The position numbers were made by a program, and so were the translations under genes. The notes under the pieces are model-generated. The model made no database searches, was not told the origin of the DNA, and saw nothing but the letters and a program-made list of their open reading frames with translations. Source: an uncultured Aureimonas sp. (lineage in GTDB: Bacteria; Pseudomonadota; Alphaproteobacteria; Rhizobiales; Rhizobiaceae). Taken from it: a stretch of DNA of 37,845 nt. The stretch spans positions 1 to 37,845 of the forward strand of contig NZ_CAJYIU010000102.1 in the NCBI RefSeq assembly GCF_913775355.1. The letters are read 5' to 3'. Of this stretch, positions 24,477-33,068 are shown piece after piece. Numbering within the stretch: the stretch's first letter is position 1; every line of letters begins with the position of its first letter.

Positions 24477-24489
24477 GGACATTCTGTCC
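24477..24489. promoter_or_regulatory. Short inverted repeat GGACA-N3-TGTCC upstream of hemA
   Basis: A perfect 5-bp inverted repeat (24477-24481 and 24485-24489) overlapping a possible -35 element TTGGAC (24475-24480). It may bind a regulator of hemA, but five-base arms occur often by chance in such DNA. Confidence 0.3.
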
Positions 24490-24513
24490 GGGTGGACTTC
24501 GATGGGACCGGAA

Positions 24514-24530
24514 TTTAGAACCCTTCTCAC
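24514..24530. promoter_or_regulatory. Putative Irr (ICE) box in the hemA leader
   Basis: TTTAGAA (24514-24520), three bases, then TTCTCAC (24524-24530). The ICE/Irr site described in rhizobia is TTTAGAA-N3-TTCTAAA: the left half is exact and the right half matches 5 of 7. It sits directly before the AAGGAG ribosome binding site of hemA, a known Irr target in this group, which raises confidence. TTTAGA could itself be part of a -10 element. Confidence 0.6.
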
Positions 24531-24543
24531 GAAGGAGTTCCGG

Positions 24544-25824
24544 ATGATCGACTACCAGTCCCACTTCGCATCCGCGATCGAGGCCCTCCACGCAGAACGT
24601 CGCTACCGCGTCTTCGCCGACCTCGAGCGGATCGCCGGTCGCTTTCCGGCCGCCATCTGGCGCCACGAGGGCAAGGCCCGTGAGATCACCGTCTGGTGTT
24701 CCAACGACTATCTCGGCATGGGCCAGCATCCCGCCGTGGTCGACGCGATGCGCGGCGCCGTCACCTCCATGGGGTCGGGTGCCGGCGGCACGCGCAACAT
24801 CTCGGGCACCAGCCACCCGCTGGTCGAGCTCGAGGCCGAACTCGCGGACCTGCACGGCAAGGAAGCGGCGCTGGTCTTCACCTCCGGCTTCGTCTCCAAC
24901 GACGCGTCGATCTCGACGATCGCCAAGCTCCTGCCCGACTGCCTGATCCTGTCGGACGAGCTGAACCACTCGTCGATGATCGAGGGCGTCCGGCGGTCCG
25001 GCTGCCGCAAGCAGGTGTTCCGCCACAACGACGTCGCGCATCTCGAGGAGCTTCTGAAGGCGGCCGATCCCGAGCGGGCGAAGCTGATCGTCTTCGAGAG
25101 CGTCTACTCGATGGACGGCGACGTGGCGCCGATCGCCGAGATCTGCGACCTCGCCGAACGCTACAACGCGATGACCTACATCGACGAGGTCCACGCGGTC
25201 GGCATGTACGGGCCGCGTGGCGGCGGCATCACGGACCGGGACGGCGTGGCGCATAGGCTCGATGTGATCGAGGGGACGCTGGCCAAGGCCTTCGGGGTGC
25301 TCGGCGGCTACATCGCCGGCTCGCGCGCGCTCGTCGACGCGGTGCGCTCCTACGCGCCAGGCTTCATCTTCACGACCGCCCTGCCCCCGGCGCTCGCCGC
25401 GGCCGCGGCCGCCTCGATCCGCCATCTCAAGCAGTCCGGCGCCGAGCGCGCGGGACAGCAGCGTCAGGTCGCGGAAGTGAAGCGCGAGCTGACGGGCGCG
25501 GACCTGCCGGTCATGCCGTCCGACACGCATATCGTGCCGCTTCTCGTTGGCGATCCGGAGCTCTGCAAGCAGGCGAGCGATCGACTGCTCGACCGGCATG
25601 GCATCTATATTCAGCCGATCAACTACCCGACGGTGCCGCGTGGCACCGAGCGGCTACGCATCACGCCGACCCCGCTGCACGACGACGCCCTCGTCGCGGG
25701 CCTGCGCGCCGCCCTCGTCGAGACCTGGACCGCGCTCGGCATTCCCTTCGCCTCGCAGCGGCCGGCCGAAGCGCCGGTCGAAGACCCGGCTCCGGCGCTG
25801 GTACTGGCGAAGGCCGGCGGCTGA
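24544..25824 (+). CDS. hemA: 5-aminolevulinate synthase (C4/Shemin pathway)
   Basis: A 426-residue PLP enzyme condensing glycine and succinyl-CoA to 5-aminolevulinate, the first step of haem synthesis in alphaproteobacteria. Landmarks are [33 protein letters not shown], the cofactor aspartate in YIDEVHAVG (Asp214), and the Schiff-base lysine in [15 protein letters not shown] (Lys248, the same position as in the Rhodobacter enzyme). The last 25 residues are a Pro/Ala-rich tail. The ATG at 24544 has an AAGGAG ribosome binding site; an upstream in-frame start would put the operator region inside the protein and is rejected. A candidate Irr box lies in the leader, so expression probably follows iron supply. 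Confidence 0.97.
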   Translation: MIDYQSHFASAIEALHAERRYRVFADLERIAGRFPAAIWRHEGKAREITVWCSNDYLGMGQHPAVVDAMRGAVTSMGSGAGGTRNISGTSHPLVELEAELADLHGKEAALVFTSGFVSNDASISTIAKLLPDCLILSDELNHSSMIEGVRRSGCRKQVFRHNDVAHLEELLKAADPERAKLIVFESVYSMDGDVAPIAEICDLAERYNAMTYIDEVHAVGMYGPRGGGITDRDGVAHRLDVIEGTLAKAFGVLGGYIAGSRALVDAVRSYAPGFIFTTALPPALAAAAAASIRHLKQSGAERAGQQRQVAEVKRELTGADLPVMPSDTHIVPLLVGDPELCKQASDRLLDRHGIYIQPINYPTVPRGTERLRITPTPLHDDALVAGLRAALVETWTALGIPFASQRPAEAPVEDPAPALVLAKAGG

Positions 25825-25849
25825 CCGGACGTCGCCGCGCGAACGACGG

Positions 25850-26950
25850 TCAGGCGTCGTCTTCGCTGTCGCGCGCGGCGGAACCCGGGGCCGCCTCCTT
25901 GCGCACCACGCTCGCCTCGGTCCTCGAGCGCGGAAGACGCCGCGCGAGCACTGGCACGATCAAGGCGAGGCCGACGAAGCGCACGACATGGTGGGCGGCG
26001 ACGTAGGCCGGGTCGAGGTTGAACTGGAAGGCCAGAACCGTCAACGCCTCTAGAGCGCCTGGCGCATAGGCAAGCGCGATTTTGCTGAAAGCGATCCCGA
26101 GGAGCGCGAAGGCCACGAGACCGGCAAGACCGGACAACCCGAGGCCGATGGCGAAGGCACCGAGCGACGCCGTCAGCAGTTCCCGCATCGCGCTCCTGTG
26201 TTCCGGCTTCAATCGGGCTCCGATCGAGCAGCCGAGCACGACCAGCGCAGGGGTCGCGATCCAGGTCGGGATGGCGACGGGCGCGATCTCCGTTCCATGC
26301 AGGAAGGCGCTCGCGAACAGGGCGCCGAGGATCAGCCCGCCGGGCACGCGGCTGCGCAGGCCGAGCCACGCGCAGAGGGCGCAGAGACCACCGAGGACCA
26401 GATATTGCAGCGGCGTGCCGATCACCCCGCCGCGCAGTTCCCCTTCGATGACGTCGCCGCCCTCGAGCCATGCGAGCATGGGCGTCAGCGCGCCGATGAG
26501 GAGAAGAAGCCGCGTCGACTGGACGACCACGATCCGCGTCATGTCGGCCCGCGTTTCAGAGGCGGCCGCGAGTACGAAGGACATGGCGCCCGGCAACGAG
26601 GCGAAGAGCGCGGTCTCGCGATCCCAGCCAAAAACGCGCTGCAGGAAGATTTTGGTCGCGACGACGATCAGCGCCACCCCGACCATCTGGATCGCGAAGG
26701 ATAGCGGCCAGAGCGCGAGCTGATTGACCACCTCGGGCGTGACGCCGGAGCCGGCCTGAATGCCGAGGATGAAGAAGGTCAGGTCGCGCAGACGATCGGG
26801 CACCCGCAGCGATAGACCGGATAGCGTCGCGAGCACGACGGCCATGGTCGCCCCAAGCAGCCAGGCGACCGGCAGGTCGGCGAGCGCTGCCAGCGTGCCG
26901 CCGACCGCGCCGATGGCGATCGTCAGCGCCGCCTGCGCGAACCCGTTCAA
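25850..26950 (-). CDS. AbrB-family membrane protein (putative ammonia monooxygenase-like transporter/regulator)
   Basis: A 366-residue integral membrane protein with about ten hydrophobic segments arranged as two repeats of the AbrB duplication domain. Family stretches are LPVAWLLGATMAVVLATLSG, RDLTFFILGIQAGSGVTPEV, FASLPGAMSFVLAAASE and PGALEALTVLAFQFNLDPAY near the end. Proteins of this family are annotated from E. coli AbrB, and their biochemical role is not firmly known. The start is a TTG at 26950 within TTGA, overlapping the stop of the aminotransferase on the same strand; the much longer open frame upstream is antisense-like junk in another phase. A charged C-terminal tail of about 35 residues follows the last helix. 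Confidence 0.85.
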   Translation of the reverse strand: MNGFAQAALTIAIGAVGGTLAALADLPVAWLLGATMAVVLATLSGLSLRVPDRLRDLTFFILGIQAGSGVTPEVVNQLALWPLSFAIQMVGVALIVVATKIFLQRVFGWDRETALFASLPGAMSFVLAAASETRADMTRIVVVQSTRLLLLIGALTPMLAWLEGGDVIEGELRGGVIGTPLQYLVLGGLCALCAWLGLRSRVPGGLILGALFASAFLHGTEIAPVAIPTWIATPALVVLGCSIGARLKPEHRSAMRELLTASLGAFAIGLGLSGLAGLVAFALLGIAFSKIALAYAPGALEALTVLAFQFNLDPAYVAAHHVVRFVGLALIVPVLARRLPRSRTEASVVRKEAAPGSAARDSEDDA

Positions 26951-28116
26951 GGCTGGCGCCCGATCCACTCCGCAAGACGGTTGGCCGATTCCTGGACCTG
27001 ATCGAGACGGCGATGGAAGCAGGCGCGCAGGTGACCCTGCGTCGTCGGCGCGAAGGCGGCACCGGGCGCCAGACCGACCAACGCCTCGTCCGCGATCCTC
27101 AGAGCCGCCTGCATTCCGTCGGACACGCCGTCGATCGCGAAGAACGCGTAGAACGCGCCGTCGGGTGGCGCGATCGACACGCGGTTGGTCGCCGCCAGCG
27201 TCGACGTGAAGATGCGCCGGGCCTCGGCCGCGCGTGCGACCTGACTTTCGATGAACGGCTCGCCCTGCTCGATCGCCGCGACCGCGCCGCGCTGCATGAA
27301 GGCCGCGACGCCCGAGTTCGAGTATTGGACGAGGTTCTCGATCAGCTGCCCGAACGCCTCCGGCGCCTCGATCCAGCCGACGCGCCAGCCGGTCATCGCC
27401 CAGTTCTTGGAGAAAGAATTGACGAAGATCAGTGCGTCCTCGTCGGTCATGGCGTCGTGGAAGGACGGGGCGCGCGTGCCCGCGTAGAAGAAGCGGCTGT
27501 AGATCTCGTCGGCGACCACGAAAATGCCGGCGTCCCGCGCGATGCCGAGAATGGCGCGGATCGTGCCCTCGTCGGCGGTCCAGCCGGTGGGATTGTTCGG
27601 CGTGTTGACGAAGATGGCCTTGGTGCGCGGGGTGACGGCGTCCCGCAGACAATCGAGGTCGAGCGACCACGCTTCGCCGGTCCAGTCGAGAGGCACCTCC
27701 ACCACGCGCGCGCCGGTAATGCCGGCCGCGGCGGCAAAGTTCGGCCAGAGCGGCGAGACGAAGATCACTTCGTCGCCGTCTCCGGCCAATGCCGTGAGCA
27801 CGAGCTGAATCGCGTGCATTCCCGAGCCGGTCACGAAGATGCGCTCCGGCGAGGTCGGGCGGGCGTAGAGGCGCTCGGTATAGGTGGCGATCGCCTGTCG
27901 CAGCTCGGGAATGCCGCGCTGCCAGGTGTAGAAGGTCTCGCCGGTGCGAAGCGCTTCGGCGGCGGCCTCGGCGATGAAGGCGGGGGTCGACAGGTCGCCC
28001 TCGCCCGCCCACAACGGGATCAGCCCGTCGCGCCCACGCGCATGGTTGATGACGGCGACGATGCCGCTTTCGGGCGCGGCGAGCGCAGCCGGACGCAGAC
28101 GCTGGAGAAGGCTCAT
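26947..28116 (-). CDS. PLP-dependent aminotransferase, class I/II (aspartate aminotransferase-like)
   Basis: A 389-residue fold-type I aminotransferase. The PLP-contact residues are clear: NTPNNPTGWT (Asn175), VADEIYSRFF (Asp203), and the Schiff-base lysine in NSFSKNWAMTGWRVGW (Lys237, with Arg245 holding the phosphate). The substrate-carboxylate arginine is probably in the HLRACFHRR segment near the C terminus. It transfers an amino group between an amino acid and a keto acid; the pair is unknown. Its stop overlaps the TTG start of the AbrB-type gene (TTGA), so the two are made together, which may mean that the membrane protein handles a substrate or product of the enzyme. mscL lies upstream on the same strand with a gap of 113 bases. 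Confidence 0.92.
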   Translation of the reverse strand: MSLLQRLRPAALAAPESGIVAVINHARGRDGLIPLWAGEGDLSTPAFIAEAAAEALRTGETFYTWQRGIPELRQAIATYTERLYARPTSPERIFVTGSGMHAIQLVLTALAGDGDEVIFVSPLWPNFAAAAGITGARVVEVPLDWTGEAWSLDLDCLRDAVTPRTKAIFVNTPNNPTGWTADEGTIRAILGIARDAGIFVVADEIYSRFFYAGTRAPSFHDAMTDEDALIFVNSFSKNWAMTGWRVGWIEAPEAFGQLIENLVQYSNSGVAAFMQRGAVAAIEQGEPFIESQVARAAEARRIFTSTLAATNRVSIAPPDGAFYAFFAIDGVSDGMQAALRIADEALVGLAPGAAFAPTTQGHLRACFHRRLDQVQESANRLAEWIGRQP

Positions 28117-28229
28117 GGAGGCAGTCCCGGATAGCGGTTCGGGCGACGCTCGTTGCGCGGCCCGTTCAGCCCCGGGGACTCGGTCTTTCCGCCGCTTTCG
28201 TCAAGCCCGAGGGCGCATCGATCGACGGA

Positions 28230-28688
28230 CTAGAAGTCGCCGCCCGGAACCTGTCCGGGACGGACGGAGGAGCGGCCGTTGGCGAGAAGATCGCGAATCT
28301 CCTCGAGAAGCTTCTCCTCGCGCGGCACGTCCTTGGCTTCGGCGGGCTTGGCCTCCTCCTTGCGCTTCAGTCGGTTCATGCCCTTGACGACCATGAAGAG
28401 CACGAAGGCGACGATCACGAAGTTGATCGCGAGCGTCAGGAAGTTGCCATAGGCGATGACGGCGCCCTGTTCGCGCGCCTGCGCGAGGCTCGTCGCCGTG
28501 ACGCTGGAGCTGAGCGCGATGAACTGATTTGAGAAGTCGACACCGCCGGTCACGAGGCCGACGATCGGCATGATGATATCGGCGACGATCGAGTTCACGA
28601 GGCCCGAAAAGGCGGCGCCGATGATGATACCGATCGCGAGATCGACCATGTTGCCCTTGAGGGCAAACTCGCGAAATTCCTTGAGCAT
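28230..28688 (-). CDS. mscL: Large-conductance mechanosensitive channel
   Basis: A 152-residue pore protein that opens under membrane tension to release solutes during osmotic downshock. The start [20 protein letters not shown] is the hallmark N terminus. TM1 ([20 protein letters not shown]) lines the pore, TM2 is [20 protein letters not shown], and the C-terminal helix reads [12 protein letters not shown]. It would assemble as a homopentamer in the inner membrane. GGAGGGGTG lies just upstream of ATG 28688. The longer frame upstream belongs to no product. A glycine/proline-rich tail follows the final helix. Confidence 0.97.
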   Translation of the reverse strand: MLKEFREFALKGNMVDLAIGIIIGAAFSGLVNSIVADIIMPIVGLVTGGVDFSNQFIALSSSVTATSLAQAREQGAVIAYGNFLTLAINFVIVAFVLFMVVKGMNRLKRKEEAKPAEAKDVPREEKLLEEIRDLLANGRSSVRPGQVPGGDF

Positions 28689-28768
28689 GACACACCCCTC
28701 CAGCCGACTCACAGGCCCGTGAAGGAAACGTATCGCAGGGTTTCGCGAAAGCAACCTTGGCGCGAACC

Positions 28769-29209
28769 TCAGGCGTCGCGGGTGCCGCCGATGAAGTGCA
28801 GCACCACCTCCCGGCGGTGAGGTCGGCTGCGGTGCTCGAAGAGATAGATGCCCTGCCAGGTGCCGAGGACCATCCGCCCGCACTCGACCGGCACCGAGAG
28901 GCTGGTGTCGGTGAGGGCCGTCTTGATGTGGGCGGGCATGTCGTCGGGGCCCTCGATCGTGTGAATGTAAGGCGCCGTTTCGGGCGCCAGCCGGTCGAAC
29001 GCCGTCAGGAGATCGGCCCGAACGTCGGGATCGGCGTTCTCCTGTATCGTCAGCGAGGCCGACGTGTGCCGGACGAAGACCGTGAGGAGGCCATCCCCCG
29101 CCCCGTGGGAGGCGAGCGCGGATGCGATCTCGCGCGTGATATCGGTCAGCCCCTGTCCCCTTGTCTGCAGCGAGAGGCGATGCAGAAATTGGTGCGTGAC
29201 GGCTTGCAT
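28769..29209 (-). CDS. YjbQ/UPF0047-family protein (secondary thiamine-phosphate synthase-like)
   Basis: A 146-residue cytoplasmic protein of the YjbQ family. Conserved blocks are the [20 protein letters not shown] segment, [19 protein letters not shown], the [18 protein letters not shown] block and the terminal VVLHFIGG. The family forms a trimeric beta fold with a metal site; weak thiamine-phosphate synthase activity has been reported for some members, but the physiological role is unsettled. The ATG at 29209 follows GAGGACGAAACGATC. It is divergent from the esterase gene with 68 bases between starts. Confidence 0.9.
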   Translation of the reverse strand: MQAVTHQFLHRLSLQTRGQGLTDITREIASALASHGAGDGLLTVFVRHTSASLTIQENADPDVRADLLTAFDRLAPETAPYIHTIEGPDDMPAHIKTALTDTSLSVPVECGRMVLGTWQGIYLFEHRSRPHRREVVLHFIGGTRDA

Positions 29210-29277
29210 GATCGTTTCGTCCTCGGCGTCCCGCGCCATATGGTTCGGGACGCGCGTCGTGGCGAGAGGGGGAATGA

Positions 29278-30291
29278 ATGGCGGGTGGCATCGATCACGG
29301 GCACAACGCGTTTCACGGCGTCGACGAGGAATTGCGACGGCTGAACGCCGACATTTCGGCCTTTCAGGCGAGCCGACCGAGCCCCTGGTCGTTTCCGGTC
29401 GAGGTGGTGCGCGCCGCGAGGCGGCAGGGGCTCGGCGTCTTTCCGGGCCTGTCGCCCGATCCGGACGCGCGTGTCCTCGAACTACCGTCGCCGGACGGAC
29501 ACGCGATCCCGGTCCGGATCCTCTACCCGCGAGACGGGACACCACGTGGGACCTACCTCCACTTGCACGGTGGCGGCTGGGTGTTCGGCGAAGCCGTCGA
29601 GAACGATCCCCGCCTGCGCCGGCTTGCGGACGCCACAGGCCTCTGCGTCGCCTCGGTGGACTACCGGCTGGCGCCGGAGCATCCGTTCCCGGCCGGGCCC
29701 AACGACTGCGAAAGCGTGGCACTGGTGCTCGCCGCCGGGAAGCTGGGCGATCTTCCGACGGACTTCCTGGCGATCGGTGGCGAGTCGGCCGGGGCGCATC
29801 TCTCTGCGCTGACGCTGCTTCGGCTGCGCGATCGCACGGGGTCGGTGCCGTTTCAGGCCGCCAACTTCGTGGCGGGCTGCTTCGACCTCTCCCTCACGCC
29901 GAGCGTGCGGAACTTCGGTGCGGATCGCCTCATCCTGAACAGCGACGACGTCTTGCAGTTCGTGCAGCGTTTCGTGCCGCCGGGGGTCGACGCGCGCAGC
30001 GCCGAGGTGTCGCCCCTCTATGCCGATCTAACGGACATGCCCCCCGTGCTCTTCAGCGTCGGGACGCGCGATCTCCTGTTGGACGATACGCTGTTCATGC
30101 ACGCGCGCTGGCTCGCTGCCGGCAACGAGGCGGACCTGCGCGTGCAGCCGGACGGATGCCACGTCTACGAGACCTTCCAGAGCGAGGCCGGCGCGCGGTC
30201 GGAGAAGGCCATGGCCGATTTCCTCAACCGGCAGATCGCAGCGGTTGCGGCCTCACGTCCGGAGGTTCCCGGCGCGGTCGTGCGCGATTGA
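29278..30291 (+). CDS. Alpha/beta hydrolase, hormone-sensitive lipase (HSL)-type esterase
   Basis: A 337-residue esterase of the HSL/family IV group, hydrolysing short-chain esters. The oxyanion-hole motif HGGGW is at residues 97-101, the nucleophile elbow is [10 protein letters not shown] (Ser170), the acid is probably Asp in [10 protein letters not shown], and the histidine is in DGCHVYETF. All catalytic parts are present and there is no signal peptide, so it should be an active intracellular esterase or lactonase-like enzyme. GAGAGGGGGA lies close before the ATG at 29278. It is followed at 31 bases by the DUF952 gene and may share its transcript with pyrD. Confidence 0.92.
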   Translation: MAGGIDHGHNAFHGVDEELRRLNADISAFQASRPSPWSFPVEVVRAARRQGLGVFPGLSPDPDARVLELPSPDGHAIPVRILYPRDGTPRGTYLHLHGGGWVFGEAVENDPRLRRLADATGLCVASVDYRLAPEHPFPAGPNDCESVALVLAAGKLGDLPTDFLAIGGESAGAHLSALTLLRLRDRTGSVPFQAANFVAGCFDLSLTPSVRNFGADRLILNSDDVLQFVQRFVPPGVDARSAEVSPLYADLTDMPPVLFSVGTRDLLLDDTLFMHARWLAAGNEADLRVQPDGCHVYETFQSEAGARSEKAMADFLNRQIAAVAASRPEVPGAVVRD

Positions 30292-30322
30292 CGAGCGGCC
30301 GGCCGTCTGGCAGGCGAAACGA

Positions 30323-30676
30323 ATGGAACAGCAAGCCCTCATCTTCAAGTTGTCGCCCCGCTCGGACTGGCTCGAAGCCGAGGCGGCCGGCCGTTTCACG
30401 GGCGCTCCGGTCGACCGCGAGGATGGCTACATTCACTTTTCCACCGCCGAGCAGGTTCGCGAGACGGCGGCAAAGCATTTTGCCGGTCAGTCCTCGCTGA
30501 TCGTCGCGGCGGTCGATCCCGCGCGTCTCGGACCTGCACTGAAATGGGAGCCGTCGCGCGGGGGCGCGCTCTTTCCCCATCTTTACGGCGAGTTGTCGAT
30601 GGACGCCGTTGTCTACGTTGCGGACCTCCCGCTCGGGCCGGACGGCCAGCACGTTTTTCCGGGCAGCATGCGATGA
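30323..30676 (+). CDS. DUF952 family protein
   Basis: A 117-residue protein of the DUF952 family. Typical segments are YIHFSTAEQVRETAAKHFAG, the hydrophobic LIVAAVDPARLG strand, LKWEPSRGGALFPHLYGELS and the closing HVFPG. Function is unknown; some members are annotated as glutathione S-transferase-associated from gene context. In Rhizobiales this gene often sits directly before pyrD, as here: its stop overlaps the pyrD start (ATGA at 30673-30676), so it is translationally coupled to pyrimidine synthesis. The ATG at 30323 was chosen over upstream starts because it lies clear of the esterase gene and gives the usual family length. Confidence 0.88.
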   Translation: MEQQALIFKLSPRSDWLEAEAAGRFTGAPVDREDGYIHFSTAEQVRETAAKHFAGQSSLIVAAVDPARLGPALKWEPSRGGALFPHLYGELSMDAVVYVADLPLGPDGQHVFPGSMR

Positions 30677-31791
30677 GCGGTCTCTACGGACTCGCCCGCC
30701 CGCTCCTCTTCAAGCTCGACGCCGAGCGTGCGCATGGACTGTCGGTGGAGGCGCTTAAGCGCGGCCTCGTTCCGCGTCGCAACCGGCCGATCGATCCGCG
30801 CCTCCGCACGGAGGTCGCGGGTCTCTCCTTCCCCAACCCGCTGGGGCTGGCCGCGGGTTACGACAAGAACGCCGAAGTTGCGGACGCGGCGCTGCGTCTC
30901 GGGTTCGGCTTCGTCGAGGTCGGCACGGTGACGCCGTTGCCGCAGGAGGGAAACCCGAAACCCCGCGTATTCCGGCTGCCGGACGCGGGCGCGGTGATCA
31001 ATCGTCTCGGCTTCAACAATCACGGGCATGCCGACGTCGCCGAGCGCCTGGAAGCGCGCTCGCGCAAAGCCGGGATCGTCGGCGTCAACATCGGCGCGAA
31101 CAAGGACTCCGAGGATCGGATCGCCGACTACGTGGCGGGCATCCACCGGTTCGAGGCCCTGTCGAGCTATCTGACGGTCAACATCTCGTCGCCGAACACG
31201 CCGGGGCTGCGCAAGCTGCAGCAGGGCTCCGATCTCGACCGGCTCCTCGAGTTCGTGATGGCGGCGCGCGACGGCGCAGCGGCGATCGCCGCCACGAAGC
31301 GGCGTCCGGTGTTCCTCAAGGTCGCACCGGACCTCAGCGAGGACGAGATCTGGGCGATCGCCGATACCGCCAAGCACCGGAAGGTCGAAGGCCTCATCGT
31401 CTCCAACACGACGCTCTCGCGCCACGGGGTCGAAGGCCGCGCCAATGCGGGCGAGGCGGGCGGTCTCTCCGGCCGTCCCGTCTTCAGCCGGTCGACCTAT
31501 GTCCTCGCCCTGTTCCGGCGGGCGATGGGGCCCGACGTGCCGATTATCGGCGTTGGGGGCGTTGAGAACGCTTCGACCTTCCTGCGCAAGATGGAAGCCG
31601 GCGCCGATCTCGTTCAGCTCTACACGGCCCTCGTCTACGGAGGTCCGGACCTGCCCATCCGCATCCTGAACGACCTGTCGCGGCACCTCGACAGGGCCGG
31701 CATCGATACGATCGCGAGCGTGCGCGACACGCGCGTCGACGAAATCCTGTCGGGCGGCCCGCCGCTCGGCTGGGAGACCGACCGGCCTTGA
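30673..31791 (+). CDS. pyrD: Dihydroorotate dehydrogenase (quinone), class 2
   Basis: A 372-residue FMN enzyme oxidising dihydroorotate to orotate in de novo pyrimidine synthesis, passing electrons to quinone at the inner membrane. The N-terminal helical part (residues 1-40) marks class 2. The FMN and substrate residues are in NPLGLAAGYDKNAEVADAAL, GTVTPLPQEGNPKPRVFRLP, INRLGFNNHG, and NISSPNTPGLRKLQ, whose serine is the catalytic base. IVSNTTLSR and IIGVGGVENA complete the barrel. It starts inside the DUF952 stop. A histone deacetylase-like gene follows 13 bases downstream, suggesting one transcript. Confidence 0.96.
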   Translation: MSGLYGLARPLLFKLDAERAHGLSVEALKRGLVPRRNRPIDPRLRTEVAGLSFPNPLGLAAGYDKNAEVADAALRLGFGFVEVGTVTPLPQEGNPKPRVFRLPDAGAVINRLGFNNHGHADVAERLEARSRKAGIVGVNIGANKDSEDRIADYVAGIHRFEALSSYLTVNISSPNTPGLRKLQQGSDLDRLLEFVMAARDGAAAIAATKRRPVFLKVAPDLSEDEIWAIADTAKHRKVEGLIVSNTTLSRHGVEGRANAGEAGGLSGRPVFSRSTYVLALFRRAMGPDVPIIGVGGVENASTFLRKMEAGADLVQLYTALVYGGPDLPIRILNDLSRHLDRAGIDTIASVRDTRVDEILSGGPPLGWETDRP

Positions 31792-31804
31792 GGGGCTGAA
31801 CGCG

Positions 31805-32704
31805 GTGTCGCTGGCGATCATCCACCATCCCGCCTTCGATGCGCAGTTCGACGCCGCGCATCGCTTTCCGATGTCGAAGTTCACCCGTCTCGCGGAAATT
31901 CTAGTCGAAGACGGTCTCGTGCCGACGGGCTTCTTCCAGCCGATCCCGGCGCGCGAAAGCTGGCTCGAACTCGCGCACGCCCCCGCCTACGTCGATGCGG
32001 TTTTGACGCAGCGCGTCGACAAGGAGACGGAAAAGGCGATCGGGTTTCCCGTCGACGCGCGTGTGGCGATGCGCTCGCGCTGCGCGACGGGCGGCACGGT
32101 GCTCGCGGCACGGCTGGCGCTGGAACGCGGCATCGCCTGCAACACGGCCGGCGGGAGCCACCATGCCGCCCGCGAAGGCGGCGCCGGCTTCTCGGTTTTC
32201 AACGATGTCGCGGTCGCGGCCTCGGTCCTCATCGCCGACGGCGAGGTCGGCCGTGTCCTCGTCTTCGACTGCGACGTGCACCAAGGCGACGGAACCGCCC
32301 GCATCTTCGCGGGCGACCCGGCGGTGTTCACGCTGTCGATCCACGGCGAGCGAAACTATCCCCACCCGAAGGCCGTATCCGATCTCGATCTCGGCCTTCC
32401 CGACGGGACCGGCGACGGCGAGTATCTCTCGCTCCTTCCCGATCTCCTGCGAACCGCACTCAAGCGTTCTCAGCCGGACATCGTCTTCTACAATGCCGGG
32501 GTCGACCCGCATGTCGACGACCGGCTCGGCCGGCTTTCGCTCACCGACGCCGGGCTCGCCGAGCGCGACCGGCGGGTGATCGGTTACTTCCGCGAACGCG
32601 GCATACCCGTCGCGGGCGTCATCGGCGGCGGCTACTCGCGCGACATCGAGACGCTGGCGCGTCGCCACTCGATCCTGCATCGCGTCGCCGGCGAGTTCGC
32701 CTGA
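31805..32704 (+). CDS. Histone deacetylase family protein, class IV-like
   Basis: A 299-residue zinc-dependent deacetylase of the arginase/deacetylase superfamily. Zinc and catalytic residues are intact: the His119-His120 pair in GGSHHA, Asp157 and His159 in DCDVHQGDG, Asp234 in NAGVDPH, and Tyr277 in GGGYSRD. The opening HRFPMSKF motif resembles HDAC11-like (class IV) proteins rather than AcuC or acetylpolyamine amidohydrolases. Bacterial members may remove acyl groups from proteins or small amides; the substrate here is unknown. The start is GTG at 31805, directly after GGGGCTGAACGCG. It converges on the DUF6460 gene with 3 bases between stops. Confidence 0.92.
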   Translation: MSLAIIHHPAFDAQFDAAHRFPMSKFTRLAEILVEDGLVPTGFFQPIPARESWLELAHAPAYVDAVLTQRVDKETEKAIGFPVDARVAMRSRCATGGTVLAARLALERGIACNTAGGSHHAAREGGAGFSVFNDVAVAASVLIADGEVGRVLVFDCDVHQGDGTARIFAGDPAVFTLSIHGERNYPHPKAVSDLDLGLPDGTGDGEYLSLLPDLLRTALKRSQPDIVFYNAGVDPHVDDRLGRLSLTDAGLAERDRRVIGYFRERGIPVAGVIGGGYSRDIETLARRHSILHRVAGEFA

Positions 32705-32707
32705 TCG

Positions 32708-32977
32708 TCAGCCCCGGCCCGTCTTCAGAAGGCGGGACACGATGAAGATCGGAACGACGACGGCAGCGCCGAGGAGCACGTAGTCGATCACCCGATTGAG
32801 CGAGCCGAACACGCTGTACCAGGCCCACTGCACGAACTCCCGCCCCCACGCGACGATCTCGTACGGTCGAACGTCGAACCAGGACAGGAGGATGCCGACC
32901 AGCAGCGAGATGACCAGCAGCCGGACGAGTACGGACAGCGGCGATCCGCCCAAGAATGTCGAGACGCGATCGGCCAT
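32708..32977 (-). CDS. DUF6460 family membrane protein
   Basis: An 89-residue protein with two hydrophobic helices: VLVRLLVISLLVGILLSWF (about residues 16-35) and a second near VLLGAAVVVPIFIVSRLL at the C terminus. The opening MADRVSTFLGGSP and the spacing match small DUF6460 proteins that I recall from Rhizobiales; no function is known. A Trp-rich loop (WGREFVQWAWYSVF) lies between the helices. AGAAAGAGGA precedes the ATG. It sits downstream of no obvious operon partner: the DNA ligase on the same strand ends 90 bases further downstream. Confidence 0.8.
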   Translation of the reverse strand: MADRVSTFLGGSPLSVLVRLLVISLLVGILLSWFDVRPYEIVAWGREFVQWAWYSVFGSLNRVIDYVLLGAAVVVPIFIVSRLLKTGRG

Positions 32978-33068
32978 GGCAGTCCTCTTTCTCCAGCGAC
33001 CCGTCGGAGGTAGAGGGCGGATTGTGGCGATGCAAGCGGCCCCTCCGCCACAAGCGTGAACGCAGGCG

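Noticed and set aside
24067-25599. A 510-codon minus-strand open frame
   Set aside because: Antisense to hemA and the epimerase end; hemA has complete active-site motifs.
26951-28012. N-terminal extension of the AbrB-type frame
   Set aside because: Out-of-phase reading of the aminotransferase; the TTG start at 26950 gives the family length.
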